The notes under the pieces: model-generated
The model's database searches: none
What the model was told of the DNA's origin: nothing
The model's input: the letters and a program-made list of their open reading frames with translations, nothing else
Assembly (NCBI GenBank): GCA_043769845.1
Contig: JAYVIX010000144.1
Coordinates: 1-14,180, forward strand
From: UBA9547 sp043769845
GTDB taxonomy: Bacteria; Bacteroidota; Bacteroidia; Cytophagales; UBA9547
Length of the DNA: 14,180 bases
Direction of reading: 5' to 3'
Part shown: in pieces, positions 6,577 through 14,180 of the stretch
Position numbering within the stretch: position 1 is the stretch's first letter
Layout of the letters: every line of letters begins with the position of its first letter
Program-made: the position numbers and the translations under genes

Positions 6577-7374
6577 ATGCTTGCATTTCCAACTACCAAA
6601 ATCAACCTAGGACTTTATCTGACAGAAAAGAGATCGGACAATTTTCATTCGATTCTTTCTTGCTTTTATCCCGTGCAATGGAGCGATGTTTTGGAAATTG
6701 TTCCTTCGGAAACCTTCGAATTTTTACAAACAGGCTTGCAAGTGCCTGGGAATCCTGAGGACAATTTGTGTGTGAAAGCTTACAACTTGTTGAAAAATGA
6801 TTTTGACTTACCTAATGTGCGCATACATCTACACAAAATAATCCCTATGGGAGCAGGTTTGGGTGGAGGTTCTTCGGATGCTGCTTTTGTTCTAAAAACC
6901 CTGAATAATTCCTTGAAATTGGGAATTGGTAGAGAAAAATTGATGGAATATGCAGCCGTTTTGGGCAGCGATTGTGCTTTTTTTATCCCCAACAAAACCT
7001 CCATTGCCACAGGAAGAGGCGAGATTCTAGAAGATTTCAAAATAGACCTTAGCGGAACAAAAATTGTGATCGTCTATCCTGATATTCATATTTCTACTGC
7101 GGAAGCTTTCGCAGACGTAAAACCAAAAACATTCGAAGGCGATTTCAAAGCGCTGTTGGCAGAACCCGAAAAATGGAAAGACCAATTGCGCAATCAGTTT
7201 GAAGAAACTATTTTTCTTAAGTACCCACTTTTAGACGAAATCAAACAACAACTCTACAAATCAGGTGCCTTTTATGCTTCGATGAGTGGTTCTGGTTCAT
7301 CCATTTATGGGCTTTTCAAAGGCGAAATAGAAGAATTAGATCTTAACTACAAGATTTTTATGGGGACGTTTTAA
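6577..7374 (+). CDS. ispE: 4-(cytidine 5'-diphospho)-2-C-methyl-D-erythritol kinase
   Basis: This is an ATP-dependent kinase of the MEP isoprenoid pathway, phosphorylating the 2-hydroxyl of CDP-methylerythritol. The 265-residue GHMP-kinase fold is complete. TKINLGLYL (7-15) carries the catalytic Lys8. The glycine-rich ATP loop is PMGAGLGGGSSDAA (90-103). GSDCAFF (130-136) carries the catalytic Asp132, and the C-terminal motif MSGSGSSIYGLF spans 236-247. The start at 6577 puts the first motif at the normal distance from the N-terminus. The 125-bp gap from panB contains two short inverted repeats (CCCAA/TTGGG at 6508-6522 and TCAACT/AGTTGA at about 6453-6476) but no T-tract, so co-transcription with panB is possible. 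Confidence 0.96.
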   Translation: MLAFPTTKINLGLYLTEKRSDNFHSILSCFYPVQWSDVLEIVPSETFEFLQTGLQVPGNPEDNLCVKAYNLLKNDFDLPNVRIHLHKIIPMGAGLGGGSSDAAFVLKTLNNSLKLGIGREKLMEYAAVLGSDCAFFIPNKTSIATGRGEILEDFKIDLSGTKIVIVYPDIHISTAEAFADVKPKTFEGDFKALLAEPEKWKDQLRNQFEETIFLKYPLLDEIKQQLYKSGAFYASMSGSGSSIYGLFKGEIEELDLNYKIFMGTF

Positions 7375-7407
7375 TATTAATTATTTTATCATATCAGGCT
7401 GATTCTA

Positions 7408-7434
7408 CGCTCAGCTCGCTGAACTATCTGAGCG
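7408..7434 (+). other. Hairpin after ispE and otherwise empty spacer
   Basis: CGCTCAG (7408-7414) and CTGAGCG (7428-7434) form a 7-bp stem 34 nt after the ispE stop. With no T-run after it, it is not a typical intrinsic terminator. Of the 7375-7717 gap only this hairpin and the small ORF at 7460-7624 stand out. A further AAGCG-CAA-CGCTT hairpin and a TAAGCG/CGCTTA pair lie near 7641-7686 beside the transposase remnant. Confidence 0.4.
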
Positions 7435-7459
7435 GGACTCAAGAAAATAGTCCAATAGT

Positions 7460-7624
7460 ATGCTTGAACTAACCATGCCATGTATAGTGACTCTTGGAAT
7501 AACAGGAAAAAATATTTTTTCTATTTATTTATCTGAAAAAAACATCAGTCCAATTGATCACGGTGAATATAACGAAATAAGGGCGCTCTTGGTCGATAAT
7601 CTTGTAGCTGAGGCTCATTCATAA
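7460..7624 (+). CDS. Possible small protein of 54 residues
   Basis: ATG 7460 opens a 54-codon frame ending at TAA 7622-7624. It begins MLELTMPCIVTLGITGKNIF and its second half (HGEYNEIRALLVDNLVAEA) is acidic, with a helical pattern. No promoter, family or partner is recognised. It lies between ispE and a dead transposase, so it may be a fragment of a lost gene or a chance ORF. Confidence 0.25.
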   Translation: MLELTMPCIVTLGITGKNIFSIYLSEKNISPIDHGEYNEIRALLVDNLVAEAHS

Positions 7625-7717
7625 AGCTAGAAATTATTGGCTAAGCGGACGCACAATTATATAAGTTGTTGCAAGCGCAACGCTTACGACAGCAAATGCT
7701 AAAGTGCAAAATTTATA

Positions 7718-8164
7718 TTACCTCTTTATAATTTTAATTGTTCTCTCCCCACCATTTTTAAATGTTTTAACAAAATGGACACCCGAGTCATATTGTTCGC
7801 CAAAGACACAAACAAGAACGATGTTTGCCAACATTGATAGTACGAATTCTTTCAACAAAGAGTCCGACAGAATTCTGAACGCCTCGCAAAGGTTGTTTAT
7901 ACGGATATTGAAAGCTACATAGGAAGGTAATTTTGGAAACCAGATGAAAAAGTAGTTTTTGATGAAATTATACATCTGTTTTATCCTGAACCGCTGTTCT
8001 AGATGGACGGAAAACAAGCAGATTGTCATGATTTCATGATCGGTAAACTCAGGAGTATTGTTGTATCTGAACCTTTGGCAACAATACTGGAGTTCGTTTT
8101 TATATTTTTCACAAACAAAGAAGTAAATTTTCACTAGTTTTGATGTAATATCCTGATTAATCAT
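7718..8164 (-). pseudogene. 5' remnant of an insertion-sequence transposase gene (IS982/IS4-like DDE group)
   Basis: The 148-residue minus-strand frame resembles the N-terminal part of a DDE transposase for about 120 residues: FTDHEIMTICLFSVHLEQRF, then IKQMYNFIKN, WFPKLPSYVAFNIRINNL and a following helix. Full-length proteins of this group are near 280-300 residues. After about residue 110 the sequence (VLVCVFGEQYDSGVHF and on) loses the pattern, and no DSxP-type first catalytic aspartate is seen, so the DDE core is missing. The start ATG 8164 is natural for the family. I found no convincing terminal inverted repeats, so the element is not delimited. The family name is tentative; the call as a non-functional transposase piece is firmer. 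Confidence 0.6.
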
Positions 8165-8192
8165 GGGTGTTTATACTGCTTCGTAACAATAT

Positions 8193-8213
8193 ATATACTG
8201 ATTGTCAGTATAT
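8193..8213. other. 21-bp palindrome upstream of the M16 peptidase gene
   Basis: ATATACTGA (8193-8201) and TCAGTATAT (8205-8213) form a 9-bp perfect inverted repeat around TTG. It lies 29 bp before the transposase remnant start and 174 bp before the peptidase start. It could be an operator or a hairpin, but nothing more supports a role. The rest of 8214-8387 is AT-rich and shows no exact TAnnTTTG. Confidence 0.35.
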
Positions 8214-8387
8214 TAACCTATATTCTACCTACTTTTTCGAACTTATATTACTTCAATTCGACTCTTAATTCGGATTATTAACTGAAAAATCTATCGCTCA
8301 TTTAATATGAATTATTATTTATTTCAAGTGATGTTGTTCATTAAATCCCTGAACTTATCAATTCATAAAATCACTTAAATTGCGGAC

Positions 8388-9623
8388 ATGATTAGTTTTG
8401 ATTCTTTTACACTCGCCAACGGCTTGCAAGTATTTGTTCACGAAGACCACGATACTCCGATGGCTGTCATGAATATTTTGTACAACGTAGGCTCGCGCGA
8501 TGAACTGGAATCAAAAACAGGTTTTGCGCATTTGTTCGAACACCTTATGTTTGGCGGTTCGGCCAATATTCCTTCGTTTGACGAACCATTGCAACGAGTT
8601 GGTGGTGAAAACAATGCTTTCACTTCGCCCGATATCACCAATTATTACCTCACATTACCTGCCCAAAGTATTGAAACAGGCTTTTGGTTGGAATCTGACC
8701 GGATGCTCTCACTCTCGTTTGACCCAAAAGTACTCGAAGTGCAACGCAAAGTGGTGATCGAGGAATTCAAACAACGTTACCTGAACCAACCGTATGGCGA
8801 TGTGTGGTTGAAACTGAATCCGCTTGCTTATACTACCCATTCCTATAAATGGAACACGATTGGCAAAGAAATAAGCCATATAGAGGAAGCCACAATGGAA
8901 GATGTACAAGCGTTTTTCTTCAAATTTTATAGGCCAAACAATGCGGTAATGGTAGTAGGTGGCGATGTTACTTTGGAACAAGTGAAGTCGCTATCCGAAA
9001 AATGGTTTGGCCCAATTCCGGCTGGTGAAAAATACATACGTCATGTGCCTCAAGAACCTAAACAATTGGCTCAAAGACGTTTGGAAGTGAAAGCCAAAGT
9101 GCCGATGGATGCTTTGTACATGGCATTCCATATGTGCGAGCGTATGAGCGACAATTACCATGCGAGCGATTTGCTGAGCGACATCGTTGGTCGTGGTACT
9201 TCATCAAGATTGTACAACGAATTGGTAAAAGGAAAACAACTTTTCAGCGGACTGAGCGCACATGTTTCGGGTTCGGCCGATCCTGGTTTGTTCATGATCA
9301 ATGGCCGGTTAAACAAAGGTGTGAAACTGGAAGAGGCTGAAAAGGCCGTTTGGGAAGTGATAAACGAGGTGGTGAAGAATGGTGTAAGTCAAACCGAGCT
9401 GGACAAAGTACGCAACCAAGCCGAATCGTCTTTGGCATTTTCGGAAGTGGAATTGCTCAATCGAGCCATGAATCTAGCTTTCGGAGCCAACCTAGGCGAT
9501 GCTGAATACATTAATAAAGAATACGACTTGATCTCGGCCGTGACGACTAATCAAATTAAAGAAGTGGCAGGCGAAATTTTAAGAGCCGAAAATAGTTCGG
9601 TCTTGTATTACATGGCCGAGTAA
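8388..9623 (+). CDS. M16-family zinc metallopeptidase
   Basis: This is a 411-residue insulinase/processing-peptidase-like protein. The inverted zinc motif HLFEH is complete at 48-52 (His48, catalytic Glu51, His52). The third ligand Glu is in VVIEEF (Glu125 or Glu126) at the usual distance. The N-terminal M16 domain covers about 8-150 and the C-terminal M16_C domain about 165-345, with the conserved GRGTSSRLYNEL segment. Length matches the single-chain bacterial M16B type, and no signal peptide is seen, so it probably degrades peptides in the cytoplasm. Many Bacteroidota genomes encode such enzymes as an active and inactive pair; here no second M16 gene is adjacent. It is followed 74 bp later by prfA, which has its own -7 element. 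Confidence 0.93.
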   Translation: MISFDSFTLANGLQVFVHEDHDTPMAVMNILYNVGSRDELESKTGFAHLFEHLMFGGSANIPSFDEPLQRVGGENNAFTSPDITNYYLTLPAQSIETGFWLESDRMLSLSFDPKVLEVQRKVVIEEFKQRYLNQPYGDVWLKLNPLAYTTHSYKWNTIGKEISHIEEATMEDVQAFFFKFYRPNNAVMVVGGDVTLEQVKSLSEKWFGPIPAGEKYIRHVPQEPKQLAQRRLEVKAKVPMDALYMAFHMCERMSDNYHASDLLSDIVGRGTSSRLYNELVKGKQLFSGLSAHVSGSADPGLFMINGRLNKGVKLEEAEKAVWEVINEVVKNGVSQTELDKVRNQAESSLAFSEVELLNRAMNLAFGANLGDAEYINKEYDLISAVTTNQIKEVAGEILRAENSSVLYYMAE

Positions 9624-9677
9624 ACTACCTACTAACCACTACTACTAACTACTTTTGTCTATTTCTTTGTATCTTTG
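9624..9677 (+). promoter_or_regulatory. ACTAAC-rich tract and -7 element upstream of prfA
   Basis: 9624-9653 is a run of ACTACC/ACTAAC variants, the complement-type of the tracts upstream of sodA and panB but with no partner arm. TATCTTTG (9670-9677) is an exact TAnnTTTG 20 nt before the prfA ATG. The nearest TTG (9655-9657) is only 12 nt upstream of it, too close for a standard -33, so the promoter call rests on the -7 box alone. Confidence 0.5.
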
Positions 9678-9697
9678 CGTCCCAATTCCCCAAATTT

Positions 9698-10768
9698 ATG
9701 ATTGACAAGCTGGAGGCCATCAAAGATCGTTTCAAAGATGTGGCCGAATTACTGGTACAGCCAGACGCAATGGCCGACATGAAGCGTTTCTCTACGCTGA
9801 GCAAAGAATACAAAGAGCTAGACAATATCGTAAACCATTACGATAAATATACTGAGTTGTTGAGCAATATTGAAGGCGCAAGATTTGTGCTTGATAATGA
9901 GAAAGACCAAGAATTTCGCCAAATGGCGAAAGACGAATTGGATGCTTTAGGTCCGATCAAGGAACAAATGGAAGAAGGTTTGAAACAACTTTTGATTCCA
10001 AAAGATCCAAACGATAGCAAAAACGTCATTCTTGAAATTCGTGCTGGTGCAGGAGGCGATGAAGCTTCTATTTTCGCTGGAGATCTTTACCGTATGTACC
10101 AACGTTTTTGCGAGAAAATGGGCTGGCGTATGGAATTAATGGACAATACCGAAGGTACTTCTGGAGGTTTCAAAGAAATCATATGCAACCTTTCGGGCGA
10201 AGATGTATATGGAAAAATGAAATACGAATCGGGCGTGCATCGTGTACAGCGTGTACCTGCTACCGAAACCCAAGGCCGGATTCATACATCGGCTGCGAGT
10301 GTCGTGGTGTTGCCCGAGATGGACGAGGTGGAAGTAAACATCAACCCATTGGATGTTCGTAAAGATTTATTCTGTTCTTCAGGCCCAGGTGGACAATCGG
10401 TGAACACTACTTATTCGGCTGTTCGATTGACTCACATTCCATCTGGATTGGTGGTACAATGTCAGGACGAGAAATCGCAAATTAAGAATGCTGAAAAAGC
10501 GATGAAAGTACTTCGCTCGCGTTTGTACGAACTGGAACTTCAAAAACACAATGACGAAGTAGGTGCAGTACGTAAAGGAATGGTAGGTTCGGGCGACCGT
10601 TCAGATAAAATCCGTACTTATAATTATCCTCAAAGTCGAGTGACCGACCACCGCATCGGGCTTACCGTTCACAACTTGCCAACGGTAATGGACGGTTCGA
10701 TCGAAACATTTATCGAAGAATTGCGAATTGCCGAACATGCCGAAAGACTAAGAGAAGGAGTGAGCTGA
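9698..10768 (+). CDS. prfA: Peptide chain release factor 1
   Basis: RF1 reads UAA and UAG in the ribosomal A site and triggers peptide release. The 356-residue protein is full length. The N-terminal coiled region spans 1-100. The PCRF domain around 110-200 contains the stop-codon tripeptide Pro-Ala-Thr at 187-189 (VQRVPATETQG), which marks RF1 rather than RF2. GGQ is at 231-233 in SSGPGGQSVNTT, inserting into the peptidyl-transferase centre, and its Gln233 is the usual methylation target. The C-terminal domain ends with RTYNYPQSRVTDHRIG (306-321). There is no internal frameshift, as expected for RF1. No hemK/prmC gene follows. The unit is bounded by a -7 box upstream and a strong terminator downstream. 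Confidence 0.98.
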   Translation: MIDKLEAIKDRFKDVAELLVQPDAMADMKRFSTLSKEYKELDNIVNHYDKYTELLSNIEGARFVLDNEKDQEFRQMAKDELDALGPIKEQMEEGLKQLLIPKDPNDSKNVILEIRAGAGGDEASIFAGDLYRMYQRFCEKMGWRMELMDNTEGTSGGFKEIICNLSGEDVYGKMKYESGVHRVQRVPATETQGRIHTSAASVVVLPEMDEVEVNINPLDVRKDLFCSSGPGGQSVNTTYSAVRLTHIPSGLVVQCQDEKSQIKNAEKAMKVLRSRLYELELQKHNDEVGAVRKGMVGSGDRSDKIRTYNYPQSRVTDHRIGLTVHNLPTVMDGSIETFIEELRIAEHAERLREGVS

Positions 10769-10804
10769 TTTCTTTAATCAGTGTAACGCTTGATTCTGAA
10801 AGGG

Positions 10805-10853
10805 AGCCTTGCTTATTACCGCTTTCTAGGTGATAATCGGGGCTTTCTTTTTT
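10805..10853 (+). terminator. Intrinsic terminator of prfA
   Basis: A long stem pairs 10805-10820 with 10829-10844 (16 positions, several G-U pairs, one mismatch) around an 8-nt loop. It is followed by TTCTTTTTT. It lies 37 nt after the prfA stop. Confidence 0.85.
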
Positions 10854-11229
10854 GCTTTGAAACTTCAGTGTTATAATGATAGAATAAACGTCTTTTGATT
10901 ACAGGGACTTTTATTTAATACTAAGTGATATTTTTTCAAGTAAAATGCTAGTCTTAAAATTAGACTACTTTTCGGGATTATATTTTTTCAATATAGCAGT
11001 CTATTTGGCCTATTTAGCTCATTATTCTTAATAAAGTATAATTTTTGTATTTGTAATGTTTGATATTTACGTGTTTGTCCGACAAGTAATTTAACCTAAA
11101 TGTTACATTGAACTTAAAAAAATTAGTTAACAATGATTCCTTTTCTGAGTATGATAGTTTAGATTTGTAGCTTGTGTGTAGAAATAGTGTTACAAGCGAA
11201 CCAAACAGTAACTTTAAATAGATTCAATC
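10854..11229 (+). promoter_or_regulatory. AT-rich leader region of the adhesin gene with a -7 element
   Basis: No gene is visible in these 376 bp. TAGATTTG at 11160-11167 is an exact TAnnTTTG, which would start transcription near 11174 and give a leader of about 55 nt; no TTG sits at the right distance upstream. A small hairpin (TAGTCT 10949-10954 with AGACTA 10962-10967) lies in the distal part. The start codon has no Shine-Dalgarno. Confidence 0.45.
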
Positions 11230-14180
11230 ATGAAATCAAAGCATCCATTATTTTCCCTTTGTCTTAAGCACCTTTTGTTGGGACTATTTGTATTTTGCTC
11301 CTTAGGGCATGTACATGCTCAGAATGGCCCTGATTGTGCCAATAGTCTTTGTTTTGGCCCAGGAACATCATACAGTGCTAACTCGGATCTCACAATTACT
11401 GCAAATCAGTACTATTCTTATATGCAAATAAAGACGAATAGGACGCTTACGGTTAAAGCTGGATTTACATTATATGTAGGCCCTGTAGGCACGGGCGCAG
11501 AAACGGAAGTATTTGATTTACAGAATAATGGAATAATAATCGTTGAAAGTGGGGCTACTTTGGTCATTTATGGAAAATTGAATAATAGTAATAATAGTAC
11601 AACTTTTACGGTAGACGGTACATTGATCGTTTATGGTAATATATATTCTGGAAATGGAACACAAATAGTAGGTACAGGATCAGTTTCTGCAACTGGCACT
11701 ATCACTGGTGGTGGGTCAGTCTTAGGAACTCCCGCTACTTGTTCTACAGGGCCATGTAATTCTTGTACACCGCTTGCTAATTCTATTTCAAGTAGTCAAA
11801 GTTATTGTACCGCTACTACGCCAACCGTTTTTACGGGCACAGACATTCCAAGTGCAACGTATCAGTGGGCAAAAAGTACAACTTCTGCTACAATAGGCTT
11901 TGCTAACATTTCAGGAGCAACATCAAAAGATTATACCTCTGCATCAGTTTCTGCTACTACTTATTTTATACGGTATGCTACAGTAGGTACATGTGTGTAT
12001 GTTTCTAATGTTGCGACAGTTTCAATCGGCTCTACGGCTTTGAGTATTACAACACCGCCAGCCACAAGTTCCGCTTGTGATGGTTCTGCAGAATCTTTTT
12101 CAGTGGTAGCTTCAGGAGCCAGTTTGACATATAAATGGCAACAAGACCCTAATACCGGTTTTTTTGCTGACATTACAGATGGTGGTGTTTTTTCTGGATC
12201 AACTACTACTTCCCTATCTATCTCAAACGTTTCTGGGTTGAATAATTACAAATACAGAGTAATTGTGGCATCTGCCTGTGGTACTCCCGCAAGTGCTACA
12301 AGTTCTTCTGCAACGCTTACCGTAAATGCTAACCCTACAAGCGCTGTTTTGGCGAATGGAACTGGTTCTAACTTTAAATGTTATGGAAGTACCATGAATT
12401 TAAAGGCAACAGTAACAGGTGGCTTAGCTAATTTTAAAGTAAAATACACCGATGGTTTAACCATTGATTCTGTTACAAATTATGTTTCTGGCAATGATTT
12501 TGTGATTACTCCAGTGCAGTCTGGTTCGTACAGTTTGATGTCAGTGACAGATGCTAATGGATGTTTATCAATTTCAAATAGTAGTACTGCTACTGTTACA
12601 GTCACGACAACTACTACAATTTCAGCATCTTCTGATGGTTCACGATGTGGTGCTGGTACAGTAAATTTATCGGCAACACCTAGTGCCGGAATTGTTAGAT
12701 GGTATAACACGCCTACGGGAGGGACTTCTATTGGAAGTGGATCTCCTTTTACTACTCCGTCTATCTCTACTACTACTTCTTATTACGCTGAAGCGTTTAA
12801 TAACCCGTGTGTATCTGTTACAAGGAGAAAAGTTACGGCATTTATTGGAACAAGTCTTCTGCCTGCGATGTCTGGGACTGGGACTTATACAATTCCTGCA
12901 GGTGTCACTACGATGAGTGTGCAATGTTGGGGTGGCGGTGGCGGTGGCGGTGGCGCTAGAGAAACGGGCAGTGGCACCGCAAGAGGTGGCGGTGGTGCTG
13001 GCGGTGCTTATGCAAGTGTAACTAGTTTAGCTGTTTCAGCTGGCGAAATATATGATTTTTCTGTGGGTGCGGTAGGTACAGCAGGTAATGGTAATGGCAA
13101 TGGTAGCAATGGTGGAGACTCTTATTTTGTCTTGTCGGGGGTAGATAAAGTGCGAGCTAAGGGTGGTACTTTTGGCTTTGGAACACTAAATGGTAATGGT
13201 AATGGAGGAACCGCAGCGTTGGTTTCAGCAAGTGTTGGTACTTTGAAGAATGCTGGAGGAAATGGAGCTACCGCCACTAATAGCGGTAGCGGAGGAGGAG
13301 GAGGTGCCGCAGGTGTAGCAGGTACAGGTGGTGCTGGTGCTGTTACGTTAGGAGGAGCTTCTCAGTCTGGCGGTTCTGACAAAGGAGGAAATGGTTTGAC
13401 TGCACATACTACGACAGGCAATTCAGGTGTTGGTGTAGGTGCTGGTGGTGGTGGTGCTTTTGCAAGTGCGGGTGGTAGTAATAGTACAACAGCTGGCGCA
13501 GGCCAAGCAGGTCAAATCATTCTTACTATCTCTGCTCCAACTATTTCGTACACAGGTTCTCCTTATTGTAAATCCGTGACATCGGCATTAGTTACTATCG
13601 TTGGAATACAGGGTTGGCAGTTTATAGCCCCTGTAGGTTTAACCATTGATGCAGCAACTGGAGAGATAAATCCTAGTACAAGCACCGCAGGTACATATCA
13701 AATTATTTACAGAGACCCTTGTGGAGCAGCAGATGTTACTACAAATGTTACAATTACTGATTTGCCAGTTGTTACGAGTAGTAGTTCGATTTGTATAGGA
13801 TCGACTACTTCTATTCTTACCCCTACAACAGGCGGTACCTGGACAAGTAGCAATACAGGATTTGCAACAGTTACGAATGCAGGAGTTGTGACGGGAGTTG
13901 CCGCAGGTTCTCCCACGTTTACGTTTTTGAATACTACGACCAATTGTAGTAGTACTACGAGTTCTGTAACAGTTAATGCGTTGCCAGTAGTTAGCGTTAC
14001 AGGATCTAGCTCGATTTGTGTTGGAGGCACTACTAGCCTTGCCCCGACAACAGGTGGTACATGGACAAGTAGCAATACAGGATTTGCAACCGTTACGAAT
14101 GCAGGAGTTGTGACGGGAGTTGCCGCAGGTTCTCCTACGTTCACGTTTTTGAATACTACTACAGGCTGTTCAAAAACCAC
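11230..14180 (+). CDS. Large secreted Ig-like and glycine-rich repeat protein, 3' end outside the window
   Basis: The frame from ATG 11230 stays open for 983 codons to the window edge. Residues 1-30 are a signal peptide (KH, hydrophobic LLLGLFVFCSLG, cut after HVHA before Gln31). Residues 38-175 repeat short beta-strand phrases (GTLIVYGNIYSGNGT type), suggesting a solenoid. Ig-like domains follow at about 182-275, 278-376 and 377-457, with Cys and Trp at family positions. An Ig_7 (CHU_C-associated) domain spans about 464-541, with RWYNTPTGGTSIGSGSPFTT. A glycine-rich domain (549-768) opens TYTIPAGVTTMSVQCWG and contains eight consecutive Gly. A GLTIDAATGEINPSTSTAGTY phrase (about 804-823) is common in Bacteroidota surface proteins. 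BIG2-like repeats start at 845. This is probably a type IX-exported adhesin; the sorting domain is not visible, so that is inference. Confidence 0.9.
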   Translation, partial: MKSKHPLFSLCLKHLLLGLFVFCSLGHVHAQNGPDCANSLCFGPGTSYSANSDLTITANQYYSYMQIKTNRTLTVKAGFTLYVGPVGTGAETEVFDLQNNGIIIVESGATLVIYGKLNNSNNSTTFTVDGTLIVYGNIYSGNGTQIVGTGSVSATGTITGGGSVLGTPATCSTGPCNSCTPLANSISSSQSYCTATTPTVFTGTDIPSATYQWAKSTTSATIGFANISGATSKDYTSASVSATTYFIRYATVGTCVYVSNVATVSIGSTALSITTPPATSSACDGSAESFSVVASGASLTYKWQQDPNTGFFADITDGGVFSGSTTTSLSISNVSGLNNYKYRVIVASACGTPASATSSSATLTVNANPTSAVLANGTGSNFKCYGSTMNLKATVTGGLANFKVKYTDGLTIDSVTNYVSGNDFVITPVQSGSYSLMSVTDANGCLSISNSSTATVTVTTTTTISASSDGSRCGAGTVNLSATPSAGIVRWYNTPTGGTSIGSGSPFTTPSISTTTSYYAEAFNNPCVSVTRRKVTAFIGTSLLPAMSGTGTYTIPAGVTTMSVQCWGGGGGGGGARETGSGTARGGGGAGGAYASVTSLAVSAGEIYDFSVGAVGTAGNGNGNGSNGGDSYFVLSGVDKVRAKGGTFGFGTLNGNGNGGTAALVSASVGTLKNAGGNGATATNSGSGGGGGAAGVAGTGGAGAVTLGGASQSGGSDKGGNGLTAHTTTGNSGVGVGAGGGGAFASAGGSNSTTAGAGQAGQIILTISAPTISYTGSPYCKSVTSALVTIVGIQGWQFIAPVGLTIDAATGEINPSTSTAGTYQIIYRDPCGAADVTTNVTITDLPVVTSSSSICIGSTTSILTPTTGGTWTSSNTGFATVTNAGVVTGVAAGSPTFTFLNTTTNCSSTTSSVTVNALPVVSVTGSSSICVGGTTSLAPTTGGTWTSSNTGFATVTNAGVVTGVAAGSPTFTFLNTTTGCSKT
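12931..12954 (+). repeat. (GGTGGC)4 hexanucleotide run inside the adhesin gene
   Basis: Four exact copies of GGTGGC encode Gly568-Gly575. Gain or loss of a unit changes the protein by two Gly without shifting the frame, so length variation would be tolerated. Confidence 0.85.
13762..14180 (+). repeat. BIG2-like domain repeats, about 222 bp each
   Basis: Two units start with LPVV at 13762 (residue 845) and 13981 (residue 918); the second is cut by the window edge. Each holds SSSICxG, TPTTGGTW or APTTGGTW, and then 31 identical residues from TSSNTGFATVTNAG to TFTFLNT. At DNA level 13843-13935 matches 14065-14157 with three differences, all silent third positions. The pattern (SSN...ATV...G.V.G.A.G) is that of bacterial Ig-like group 2 domains. 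Confidence 0.85.

Noticed and set aside
7704..7922. Plus-strand 72-residue ORF with a hydrophobic start, a possible small membrane protein
   Set aside because: It overlaps the transposase remnant on the other strand. Its later part is the antisense of transposase codons, and the hydrophobic start comes from an AT-rich stretch.
12480..12924. Minus- and plus-strand ORFs of 76-85 residues inside the adhesin gene
   Set aside because: They are alternate frames of the Ser/Thr-rich coding sequence and match no family; the continuous plus-strand frame from 11230 explains the region.
13707..14180. Long minus-strand ORF over the BIG2-like repeats (VVFKNVNVGEPAATPV... twice)
   Set aside because: It is the antisense of the repeated domains. 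Its internal repeat simply mirrors the plus-strand repeat, and the plus strand has signal peptide, domains and silent-site differences.
1..14180. tRNA or rRNA genes
   Set aside because: No cloverleaf with GTTCRANTC-like T-arm and CCA end, and no rRNA core sequence, was noticed on either strand by eye.

Overview
The window looks like a chromosomal segment of a Bacteroidota bacterium, probably of Cytophagales/Flavobacteriia type. The support is: near-absence of Shine-Dalgarno sequences before clear starts; several exact matches to the Bacteroidota -7 promoter element TAnnTTTG, two with a TTG 18-19 nt upstream; a methionyl-tRNA synthetase relic with the KISTS version of the KMSKS loop; and a large secreted protein built of Ig-like domains typical of this phylum (Ig_7/CHU_C-associated, BIG2-like) behind a signal peptide cut at Ala-Gln. 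The genus cannot be fixed from sequence alone.

Layout. 1-3260 is a worn accessory stretch. It holds the tail of an unidentified gene, a good promoter, a frameshifted XRE-regulator relic running into a RelB/Phd-type antitoxin with an overlapping RelE-type toxin, an orphan ORF tail, a cluster of hairpins, a frameshifted beta-propeller gene on the minus strand preceded by the tails of two more minus-strand reading frames, and a metG fragment truncated at both ends with three frameshifts. A bidirectional terminator at 3225-3259 closes this part.

3278-7374 is core genome: superoxide dismutase and a CNNM/HlyC-type membrane protein on the minus strand, then panB (pantothenate/CoA synthesis) and ispE (MEP isoprenoid pathway) on the plus strand. 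Two spacers here carry low-complexity TTAGT-type tracts with an inverted partner copy. 7375-8387 is a second worn island with a small doubtful ORF and a 5' remnant of a transposase gene on the minus strand. 8388-10768 is core again: an M16 zinc peptidase and prfA (release factor 1) with its own -7 element and a strong terminator.

11230 to the window end is one open reading frame of at least 983 codons with no stop. It encodes a signal peptide, a repetitive beta-rich N-terminus, several Ig-like domains, a glycine-rich domain of about 220 residues and at least two near-identical BIG2-like repeats. It is probably a surface or secreted adhesin exported by the type IX system, but the C-terminal sorting domain would lie outside the window.

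I see no convincing previously undescribed system. The most distinctive signals are: four frameshifts that all fall in homopolymer runs within relic genes; two 24-nt palindromes placed in the same minus-strand frame 57 nt apart; an array of overlapping hairpins at 988-1172; inverted TTAGT-type tracts in intergenic spacers; and the glycine-rich Ig adhesin.
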